DNA of 5,448 bases from Anaerolineae bacterium CG2_30_64_16 (GTDB lineage: Bacteria; Chloroflexota; Anaerolineae; CG2-30-64-16): contig MNXL01000054.1 of assembly GCA_001871755.1 (NCBI GenBank), positions 1-5,448 of the forward strand, given 5' to 3'. The notes under the pieces were generated by a model. That model was not told the DNA's origin, searched no databases, and saw only the letters and a list, made by a program, of their open reading frames with translations. The position numbers were made by a program, and so were the translations under genes. Below, in pieces: positions 1-4,003 of this stretch; within the stretch, counting starts at the first letter, position 1; each line of letters opens with the position of its first letter.

Positions 1-128
1 AACTGCTGAAACATCGTTTCGAGCCCCATCATCCCAACCATGATACTGCGCGCGCCGACCTTGAGGTACGTGATCCCCTCCGCGCGGGGAGGGCAGCATG
101 CTCCGCTTCCAGATGGTATGCCGTTCAT
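1..128 (-). CDS. Partial CC-motif protein, 5' end only (runs off the left edge)
   Basis: An open frame starts at ATG (126-128), 13 nt after the stop of the upstream thioredoxin gene, with a GGTGG ribosome-site-like sequence 6 nt before it. It stays open for 42 codons to the window edge. The peptide begins MNGIPSGSGACCPPRAEG and continues ITYLKVGARSIMVGMMGLE. It has an adjacent cysteine pair (C11, C12) followed by a VG..-I-VG-x-x-GLE pattern. That pattern resembles the C-terminal domain of the DGC protein at 1185-1928 (CACGSG, then VQIAGRAVQIMALEPILEL), which supports it being a real gene and the last visible member of the operon. I do not recognise a named family. The cysteine pair suggests thiol or metal chemistry, but that is inference. 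The rest of the protein lies outside the window. Confidence 0.62.
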   Translation of the reverse strand, partial: MNGIPSGSGACCPPRAEGITYLKVGARSIMVGMMGLETMFQQ

Positions 129-141
129 AATAAGCCACCGT

Positions 142-423
142 TTACTTGCTGTCCGTCAGGTGCTTTTCGAGCGCCGCCATGACTTCTAACACGCTCGGCA
201 GGCGGCCGGCGACGACAAGTTGCTCGTTGACGACCAGGCCGGGCGTGAACAGGACGCGGTACTTGCGAAAGTCGCTTTGCTCGGTCAGATGCTCCAGCGT
301 CGCCTCCACGCCCTCGAACAGATGCGGCTTCTGGTCGCTCAGAACCTGGACAGCGGCGATCACCAGTCCTTCCAGGATATAGCAATTTGAGCAACCCGGC
401 CCCAAAACCTTGATGTTTAGCAT
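142..423 (-). CDS. Small thioredoxin-fold redox protein (MTH895-like, CSNC)
   Basis: This 93-residue protein resembles the small archaeal/bacterial thioredoxins of the MTH895 or 'redox-active disulfide protein 2' type. It opens with a beta strand (MLNIKVLGPG) leading straight into the active site C11-S-N-C14, and carries the cis-proline loop LFTPGLVVN (P61) before the last strands, VVAGRLPSVLEV. It has no signal peptide, so it should be cytoplasmic. Family members are usually about 75-80 residues; the extra length lies between the first helix and second strand (about residues 30-50). It probably reduces or exchanges disulfides for a partner in the same operon, but the partner is not identifiable. 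The ATG at 421-423 has GGGG 6 nt upstream. A 60-nt gap separates it from the FmdB-like gene and 13 nt separate it from the next gene. In other bacteria such small thioredoxins often sit near putative zinc-binding DGC proteins, as here. Confidence 0.88.
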   Translation of the reverse strand: MLNIKVLGPGCSNCYILEGLVIAAVQVLSDQKPHLFEGVEATLEHLTEQSDFRKYRVLFTPGLVVNEQLVVAGRLPSVLEVMAALEKHLTDSK

Positions 424-483
424 AAGTTACCCCGTTCCCGGAGGGGCAGCGCATGCCCAGAGAGCGCCGGCCCTCGCCAGTCG

Positions 484-702
484 TCAGCGGTTGCAGCCGC
501 AGCCGGCGGACGGCGCCTTGCTCCCGGCGGACAACGTGCGCTCGCCCTGCATCCACATCACCGGCGCCGTCCAGACGCGCTGGATGTTCTGGCTGGCGCA
601 TTCCGGGCAGCGAATCGTGGGCTGGCTGGCTATTTCGGCAAAGCTCAGGAATAGCTCGAACTTCTTGCGGCAATCCTGGCATTCGAAATCGTAGGTTGGC
701 AT
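484..702 (-). CDS. FmdB-type zinc-ribbon protein
   Basis: A 72-residue protein opening MPTYDFECQDC, the signature of the FmdB/CxxC regulatory family. Two cysteine knuckles, C8-x2-C11 and C32-x2-C35 (RCPECAS), should bind one zinc ion in a ribbon of about 40 residues. The tail is low in complexity and ends in GCGCNR, adding C68 and C70, a Gly/Cys/Ser-rich tail seen in many members. FmdB was first named as a putative regulator near formamidase/amidase genes, but most members have no proven function, so regulation is not claimed here. The ATG at 700-702 has GGGAG 7 nt upstream. The gene lies 13 nt after the OsmC-family gene, which makes it part of the same operon, where it adds one more cysteine-rich metal-binding protein. 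Confidence 0.88.
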   Translation of the reverse strand: MPTYDFECQDCRKKFELFLSFAEIASQPTIRCPECASQNIQRVWTAPVMWMQGERTLSAGSKAPSAGCGCNR

Positions 703-715
703 CTGTGCTCTCCCT

Positions 716-1192
716 CTAAATCACTGTGATCTGCGGTTCTACGCTGATCTCGCTCTTGACCGAGTTGGCCACCAGGCTATACTTCTGGGCTGACGCCAGC
801 GCCTTGCGCACACGCTTTTCGGTGCTGGCCGCGTCCCCGTCGGCATCGGCCCGCACGACGATCTCGGGCCAAAAGCGCAGGTGGGTGAAGATCTCGGTGC
901 GATCCAGCTCGATCTTTTTGGTGCCCTCGGTGCGGCAGCGATAGTCCACCAGGTCAATCTTGAACCGCTCGCTGGCCCAGAGGAACATCATCATCACGCA
1001 GGTGTTGGCCGCAGCCACGAACGCGTCTTCCGGGGTCAGCACGCCAGCCTGCCCGTAGGCGTCGGGCGGCGCCGAGAAGACCATCTGCGGGCCGTTGCCC
1101 ATGACGATGTGCCCCCAGTGCTCGCCCCGCCAGGAGACTTCGGTGGAGTAGATCGCGGTTCTTTCGGCAGGGCTCAAGACAAGTTTAGCCAT
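716..1192 (-). CDS. OsmC/Ohr-family protein with a single conserved redox cysteine
   Basis: The 158-residue product has the OsmC/Ohr layout: N-terminal strands with WRGEHWGHIVMGNGP, then PEDAFVAAANTCVMMM carrying the first conserved cysteine (C65), then a strand-rich second half with a long helix (TEKRVRKALASAQKYSLVANSV). Characterised OsmC and Ohr proteins reduce organic hydroperoxides with two cysteines and are recycled by dihydrolipoyl proteins or thiols. Here the position of the second cysteine (typically K-x-C-L/P-V-S/A-N-S) appears to be Ser139, so a classic two-cysteine mechanism is unlikely. C86 is the only other cysteine. I choose the ATG at 1190-1192 because GAGGG lies 8 nt upstream and the N terminus then matches the family; a frame extension to 1312 only overlaps the upstream gene. 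The start overlaps that gene's stop by 8 nt (ATGGCTAA). Cytoplasmic. Confidence 0.88.
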   Translation of the reverse strand: MAKLVLSPAERTAIYSTEVSWRGEHWGHIVMGNGPQMVFSAPPDAYGQAGVLTPEDAFVAAANTCVMMMFLWASERFKIDLVDYRCRTEGTKKIELDRTEIFTHLRFWPEIVVRADADGDAASTEKRVRKALASAQKYSLVANSVKSEISVEPQITVI

Positions 1193-1928
1193 TGCTTTGT
1201 CCCTCGCGTTGTTCGCAGTAGGCGCGCCAGGCCAAGTCAAGCGCCTGGGCATACTGCTCTTCCTCGCCAGATGGCACGGTGTTATAGACCTGCACGGTTT
1301 GCAGGATCTCATCAGGGAGCGCGCCCGTGCCGTTGGCGCGTAATCCCTGGTTGTAGGCCAGCTCCAGGATCGGCTCCAGCGCCATGATTTGCACCGCGCG
1401 ACCGGCTATCTGGACCGTGGTCACCGGAATGCCGGAGCCGCAAGCGCAGGCCGACGTGCTGACAGCTTCCTGGGCCGCGGGCGCCGCCTCCAGGATCGCG
1501 CCATCGGTCCGGCTCCAGCGCACAGCCATCAGATGATCGACTTCGGCGGCGATGGCGCCGGCCAGGGCATCCACGACGGCACCGCTTTCCGGCGTCAACC
1601 GCCGCAGCCCCTGCGGCGCCGGCAGATTGTGTTGCGCCAGGATGTCGTCCACCACGATGCTGGCCGCCGGCTTATTGCTGTAGAGCTCAGTGGCGCGCGC
1701 CGCACAACGCTTCTCGCAGCCGTCCACGGCGATGGTCGGGTAGAACCTGGCGAAGGCGCGATCCCCTTCGCCGCCGGCCAGGAAGAGCGGCAGGCAGATG
1801 GTGACCGTCTCGCTGGGCCGCAGATCCTCCAGCGCCTTGAGCGCGGCCAGGCGGGTGACGGTGCCCGCCGGCAGCTCCTCGCCCGAGCACGCTACAATGC
1901 CCACTTTGCGTTTCGGTAGACTAGGCAT
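1185..1928 (-). CDS. DGC-type putative zinc-binding protein with extra C-terminal CxC domain
   Basis: The 247-residue product has two parts. Residues 8-105 match the DGC (putative zinc-binding) family: VGIVACSGEELPAGTVTRLA with C14, ICLPLFLAGGEG with C45, and the name-giving D69-G-C71-x3-C75. These are the four cysteines expected to hold a metal. After a linker rich in Ala and Glu comes a second part (about 158-245) starting S-A-C161-A-C163-G and continuing VTTVQIAGRAVQIMALEPIL, then a helical end (EEEQYAQALDLAWRAYC). This part resembles the partial protein at 1-128. The family has no proven biochemical function. I choose ATG at 1926-1928, with GGAGG 8 nt upstream, over a TTG at 1932-1934 that sits only 2 nt from it. 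It overlaps the preceding gene by 8 nt and the following gene by 8 nt, so translation is probably coupled. Confidence 0.85.
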   Translation of the reverse strand: MPSLPKRKVGIVACSGEELPAGTVTRLAALKALEDLRPSETVTICLPLFLAGGEGDRAFARFYPTIAVDGCEKRCAARATELYSNKPAASIVVDDILAQHNLPAPQGLRRLTPESGAVVDALAGAIAAEVDHLMAVRWSRTDGAILEAAPAAQEAVSTSACACGSGIPVTTVQIAGRAVQIMALEPILELAYNQGLRANGTGALPDEILQTVQVYNTVPSGEEEQYAQALDLAWRAYCEQREGQSNG

Positions 1929-2334
1929 GATCAACGCCTCCCGCGATCAATTCATCGGTTGTCTGTGCGATCTCGTCCGCCAGCACGCGGGCCAGGGCCT
2001 GACCGCCCTCGTTCAGCTCGCTGATGCCCCTGGGCTTCAGGGCCTTGTTGCGCCGGAAAGCGTCCAACACGGTGAAGTCCTTAGCTACCGCGCCGCCCGC
2101 CTGGCGGACGTTGAGTGTGGCGCAGGCCAGCGAGCAGCCATCCATGGTGATCACCTGGGCGCCCTGGACGGCCGCCCGCGCCCCTTCGTCGCCCAGCACG
2201 AGCAACGACAGCGGCACGATGGCCGTTGTCTCAGGGCGCAGCTCTTCCGCTACCTGGTAGGCCGCCTCGCGCGTCACGGTACCATACGTCTTGCCGATGC
2301 CGCTGCACGGCACGATGATGACACGTTTGCTCAT
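1921..2334 (-). CDS. DGC-type putative zinc-binding protein (short, three-cysteine form)
   Basis: The 137-residue product is a paralogue of the next gene's first domain: VIIVPCSGIGKTYGTVTREA aligns with VGIVACSGEELPAGTVTRLA, and VITMDGCSLACATLN aligns with IAVDGCEKRCAARAT. It keeps C10, C67 and C71, but the second family cysteine (C45 in the neighbour) is replaced by Pro41 in VPLSLLVLGDEG, so its metal site must differ or be completed by another ligand or the partner protein. There is no signal peptide or membrane segment. The function of the family is unproven. The ATG at 2332-2334 lies inside the end of the lipoyl-protein gene, sharing ATGA (4-nt overlap), the common sign of translational coupling. 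An in-frame extension to 2412 only covers the upstream gene. The tandem paralogues suggest a heteromer or two sequential steps (inference). Confidence 0.85.
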   Translation of the reverse strand: MSKRVIIVPCSGIGKTYGTVTREAAYQVAEELRPETTAIVPLSLLVLGDEGARAAVQGAQVITMDGCSLACATLNVRQAGGAVAKDFTVLDAFRRNKALKPRGISELNEGGQALARVLADEIAQTTDELIAGGVDHA

Positions 2335-2780
2335 TGGGCGGCCTCTGCTTCGGCCTGCGCCTGCATCACGGCCAGGTAGGCCGGCGCATCCAGCAGGCCC
2401 TCGGCCGGCCACTGCTCCGGTTTCAGCTCGACCAACCAGCCGTCGCCATATGGCGCCTGGTTGATCAGCTCCGGGGTCTCGTCCAGGCCTTTGTTGACGG
2501 CCACGACCTCCCCGCCGAACGGCGCGGGCACGGTCAGGTCGACCTTGATGGTCTCGATGTTGACCAGGTCACCGCCGGCCGCGACTTGGGTTCCCACCGC
2601 GGGCAGGTCAACAAACGCGACATCGCCGCTGGCCTGTTGGCGGAAGTCGGTCAAGCCGACGCGGGCCGTGCCGTGCGCGGGGTCATAGGCGACCCAAACA
2701 CCGGCCTCGTTGTAGAGGTAGCCGACCTTCACGCGGAAGATGAATTTATCCACCGTGGTTTCGAGAAATTCACTGCTCAC
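2331..2780 (-). CDS. GcvH-like lipoyl carrier protein
   Basis: The 149-residue product has the H-protein fold signature. VGLTDFRQQASGDVAFVDLP corresponds to the GITDYAQ..LGD.VFVELP stretch of GcvH. NIETIKVDLTVPAPFGGEV contains the lipoyl lysine (K79; usual form ESVKA), and APYGDGWLVEL is the conserved late motif. In the glycine cleavage system the lipoyl arm carries an aminomethyl group, but no gcvT or gcvP is present here, so a different role is likely. Lipoate-binding H-like proteins (LbpA) are known to work in sulfane-sulfur oxidation with heterodisulfide-reductase-like complexes; that is an analogy, not an assignment. It is longer than usual H protein (about 128), mainly through an extended N terminus, where YNEAGVWV stands in for the usual Y-T-x-x-H-x-W-V. 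There are no cysteines. The start is GTG at 2778-2780, with AAGGAG 6 nt upstream. First gene of the operon. Confidence 0.88.
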   Translation of the reverse strand: MSSEFLETTVDKFIFRVKVGYLYNEAGVWVAYDPAHGTARVGLTDFRQQASGDVAFVDLPAVGTQVAAGGDLVNIETIKVDLTVPAPFGGEVVAVNKGLDETPELINQAPYGDGWLVELKPEQWPAEGLLDAPAYLAVMQAQAEAEAAQ

Positions 2781-2786
2781 TGTGAT

Positions 2787-2792
2787 CTCCTT
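2787..2792 (-). promoter_or_regulatory. Ribosome binding site AAGGAG for the GTG-started lipoyl protein
   Basis: AAGGAG on the minus strand lies 6 nt before the GTG codon at 2778-2780. It decides the start of the first gene of the operon, since no ATG is available at that position. Confidence 0.75.
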
Positions 2793-2809
2793 AGGTATGC
2801 GAATCGTGC

Positions 2810-2838
2810 TATATAGAGATTACTGCATGTAGTACATT
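2810..2838 (-). promoter_or_regulatory. Candidate promoter of the lipoyl/DGC/OsmC operon with overlapping dyad
   Basis: Reading the minus strand, TATATA (2815-2810) is a good -10 box, 30 nt before the GTG start. Transcription would begin near 2803 and leave a short leader of about 20 nt. The hexamer 17 nt upstream is AATGTA (2838-2833), a poor -35 box. It overlaps the dyad ATGTA-n-TACAT at 2827-2837, which could bind a regulator that helps or blocks polymerase. This is the most AT-rich spot between the two gene groups. The reading rests on motif inspection only. Confidence 0.45.
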
Positions 2839-2900
2839 ACACCCACCTTCTCCCTCTGACTATGAGCCCGGTCATATTGCGGCAGCCCATGGCAGCGGGC

Positions 2901-3013
2901 CGGTGATTGAAATCACCGTCTGGTAAGAAAAGTGCGTTGAAACGCACTGCGTCCCGGAGCGGAAACCCGTTTCAACGGGTTTGGGTTGTGCCAGACTACG
3001 GTTTCAACCGTAG
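2901..3013. repeat. Symmetric array of four stem-loops with TTGAAA/TTTCAA cores
   Basis: Four perfect hairpins lie in the gap after the ferredoxin gene: 2901-2918 (7-8 bp arms CGGTGAT/ATCACCG), 2931-2948 (AGTGCGT/ACGCACT), 2963-2982 (AAACCCGT/ACGGGTTT) and 2996-3013 (CTACGGT/ACCGTAG). Each has a TGAA or TTCA loop. The central eight bases read (A/G)TTGAAA(T/C) in the first two and GTTTCAAC in the last two, while the outer arms differ but remain fully complementary. GTCTGG (2918-2923) and CCAGAC (2991-2996) form a further inverted pair. All paired elements are centred near 2957, so the block is a higher-order dyad. It may be a mobile-type intergenic repeat, a transcript processing or stability element, or a protein-binding site. 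Confidence 0.85.
2925..2948 (-). terminator. Possible intrinsic terminator of the ferredoxin transcript
   Basis: On the minus strand the hairpin AGTGCGT-TTCA-ACGCACT is followed directly by a T-rich run (TTTTCTT). It sits about 70 nt after the ferredoxin stop codon and upstream of the promoter for the next operon, which is the right place for a terminator. The stem is only 7 bp and the T run is interrupted. It doubles as the second hairpin of the four-hairpin array. Confidence 0.45.
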
Positions 3014-3018
3014 GCGGC

Positions 3019-3225
3019 CTACCGCATCTCGATAGCGCTGCCGCAGCACTCCTGGGCGCACTGCCCGCAGCCATCGCACCTGTCGTAATCGAAGACGATG
3101 ACCCCGCCCAACGGTTCGTCCTCGTCGGCCACGTAACGTATGGCATCACGCGGGCAGGCCGGAATCGCCTTGCATAACGTGTCTTGCGCCGGGCAGCGGC
3201 GCTTGATGATAAAAGGTTGTAGCAC
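3019..3225 (-). CDS. Small 4Fe-4S ferredoxin-like protein
   Basis: With a GTG start (3223-3225) the product has 68 residues, beginning (M)LQPFIIKRR. Cysteines form two groups: C11-x6-C18-x5-C24-P (CPAQDTLCKAIPACP) and C50-x2-C53-x2-C56-x3-C60-C61 (CDGCGQCAQECCGSAI). The second is a standard 4Fe-4S motif. The first lacks the CxxC spacing, so either one regular cluster plus one unusual cluster, or a single cluster, is possible. The protein should be a cytoplasmic one-electron carrier. GAGAGG lies 9 nt before the GTG. A frame extension to an ATG at 3307-3309 runs through a perfect hairpin repeat and adds non-family sequence, so I reject it. The gene follows the thioredoxin-like gene by 91 nt and may be co-transcribed with it. 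Its redox partner is not visible. Confidence 0.82.
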   Translation of the reverse strand: MLQPFIIKRRCPAQDTLCKAIPACPRDAIRYVADEDEPLGGVIVFDYDRCDGCGQCAQECCGSAIEMR

Positions 3226-3256
3226 TTCGTGGTTCCTCTCAATTTCTCCAACAACA

Positions 3257-3299
3257 TGCCAGGCACTTCCAAGCGACCTGTGGTCGCCAGTGCCTGGCA
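3257..3299. repeat. Compound inverted repeat (11-bp outer, 6-bp inner stem)
   Basis: TGCCAGGCACT (3257-3267) pairs perfectly with AGTGCCTGGCA (3289-3299). Inside, GCGACC (3273-3278) pairs with GGTCGC (3282-3287) around a TGT loop. The element fills most of the gap between the thioredoxin-like and ferredoxin genes. There is no T run on either strand, so it looks more like a dispersed intergenic hairpin repeat or an RNA stability element than a classic terminator. Confidence 0.8.
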
Positions 3300-3316
3300 C
3301 GTGATGCATGAGGCCA

Positions 3317-3913
3317 TCAGGCCCCCAGCTCGGCCGCAGGGTCGTCCAGCCACGGCCACATGCGGGCCTCGGGGCTGGCGGGGTAGCGTTCGATGATGTC
3401 CAGCATGGGGTCGCGGAACGCGTCCCGCTCCCAGGTCGAGAGGTACCACGCCATCCCTTTGCGGAACAGCATCGCGGCCGCGCGTGGGTTGTCGGGAAAC
3501 CGGCTCAGGCCATCCTCCATCAGCGCCATCACGGCTTCATAGCGGCCGCGGGCCGTGTCCACCGCAGCTTTGGCCAGGCGCAGGATAACGCGGAAGTCCT
3601 CCGGGCCGAGGTAGCCATCCAGGTGAAAGTGCAGCTTGCCCGACCGGTCCAGCACGTAGAACGAGGGGGTCCACACGGCGGCCAGGCGCGCCCGGATTTC
3701 CCGGTTCTGCAGAATGTCCAGGCGCAGCGGCACGAACCAATCGTGCAGCTCCGTCGCGACCCCGGCGTCGGGATACGTCAGCGCATACAGCTTCTTGCAG
3801 CCGGCGCACTTGTCGCGGTGGAACTGCAACAGGATCGGCTTGTGCGCTTCTTTGGCGGCCGCCACGGCCGCGTCGTACTCCGTGAACCAGAGGCTCCAAT
3901 CTACTTCGGGCAT
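3317..3913 (-). CDS. Thioredoxin-fold protein with helical C-terminal extension
   Basis: The 198-residue product has an N-terminal thioredoxin domain (about 1-115) of the thioredoxin_7/DUF255-like kind: KPILLQFHRDKCAGCKKL with active site C36-A-G-C39, then WFVPLRLDI, the cis-proline loop WTPSFYVLD (P83) and a last strand leading to GYLGPEDF. Residues 118-198 are mostly helical (RGRYEAVMALMEDGLSRFP and following), resembling a tetratricopeptide-like pair of helices for partner binding; that reading is inference. There is no signal peptide, so unlike many such proteins it should act in the cytoplasm. The ATG at 3911-3913 has GGAG/AGAGAG upstream. The gene lies between two hairpin repeats: 90 nt after the cyclopropane synthase gene and 91 nt before the ferredoxin. 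It may reduce disulfides with electrons related to the ferredoxin, but this is not shown. Confidence 0.85.
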   Translation of the reverse strand: MPEVDWSLWFTEYDAAVAAAKEAHKPILLQFHRDKCAGCKKLYALTYPDAGVATELHDWFVPLRLDILQNREIRARLAAVWTPSFYVLDRSGKLHFHLDGYLGPEDFRVILRLAKAAVDTARGRYEAVMALMEDGLSRFPDNPRAAAMLFRKGMAWYLSTWERDAFRDPMLDIIERYPASPEARMWPWLDDPAAELGA

Positions 3914-3954
3914 GTCTCTCTACTCCGTCTCCGCCGCCGTCAGCGACAGTGAGT

Positions 3955-3987
3955 AGACCTTCAAGGTCTCCGAGACCTTGAAGGTCT
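3955..3987. repeat. Perfect 33-bp inverted repeat with 16-bp arms
   Basis: AGACCTTCAAGGTCTC (3955-3970) pairs perfectly with GAGACCTTGAAGGTCT (3972-3987) around a single central base. Each arm is also an odd-centred palindrome (AGACCTT-C-AAGGTCT), so the block can fold as one long hairpin or two small ones. It lies between the cyclopropane synthase and thioredoxin-like genes. No T run follows on either strand, so it is better called an intergenic palindromic repeat than an intrinsic terminator, although it could slow or stop transcription. Confidence 0.85.
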
Positions 3988-4003
3988 GCGCTAAGATCTG
4001 AGC

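Noticed and set aside
429..478. Small GC-rich hairpin in the 60-nt gap between the FmdB and thioredoxin genes as a terminator
   Set aside because: The GGGCA/TGCCC stem is only 5 bp and no T run follows, so read-through within the operon is more likely.
125..682. 185-codon minus-strand open frame spanning the FmdB and thioredoxin genes
   Set aside because: It overlaps two well-supported family genes in another frame and reads as low-complexity Arg/Gly/Pro sequence.
716..1312. 198-residue form of the OsmC-family protein
   Set aside because: The first 40 residues lie wholly in another frame of the upstream DGC gene. The internal ATG has a good ribosome site and matches the family start.
2331..2780. 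Ordinary glycine cleavage H protein
   Set aside because: No gcvT or gcvP is visible, the neighbours are DGC, OsmC and thioredoxin proteins, and the N-terminal motif is altered. It cannot be excluded without the rest of the genome.
1..2780. Classical arsenic resistance operon
   Set aside because: Small CxxC thioredoxins and DGC proteins do occur near such operons, but no ArsR, ArsB/Acr3, ArsC or ArsM sequence is visible here.
2901..3013. CRISPR array
   Set aside because: The units are hairpins with different arms and inverted core orientation, not identical direct repeats with unique spacers, and no cas gene is present.
3019..3309. 96-residue ferredoxin starting at the ATG at 3307-3309
   Set aside because: The extension is encoded by an intergenic hairpin repeat, while the GTG at 3223-3225 has a ribosome site and gives the family-like N terminus.
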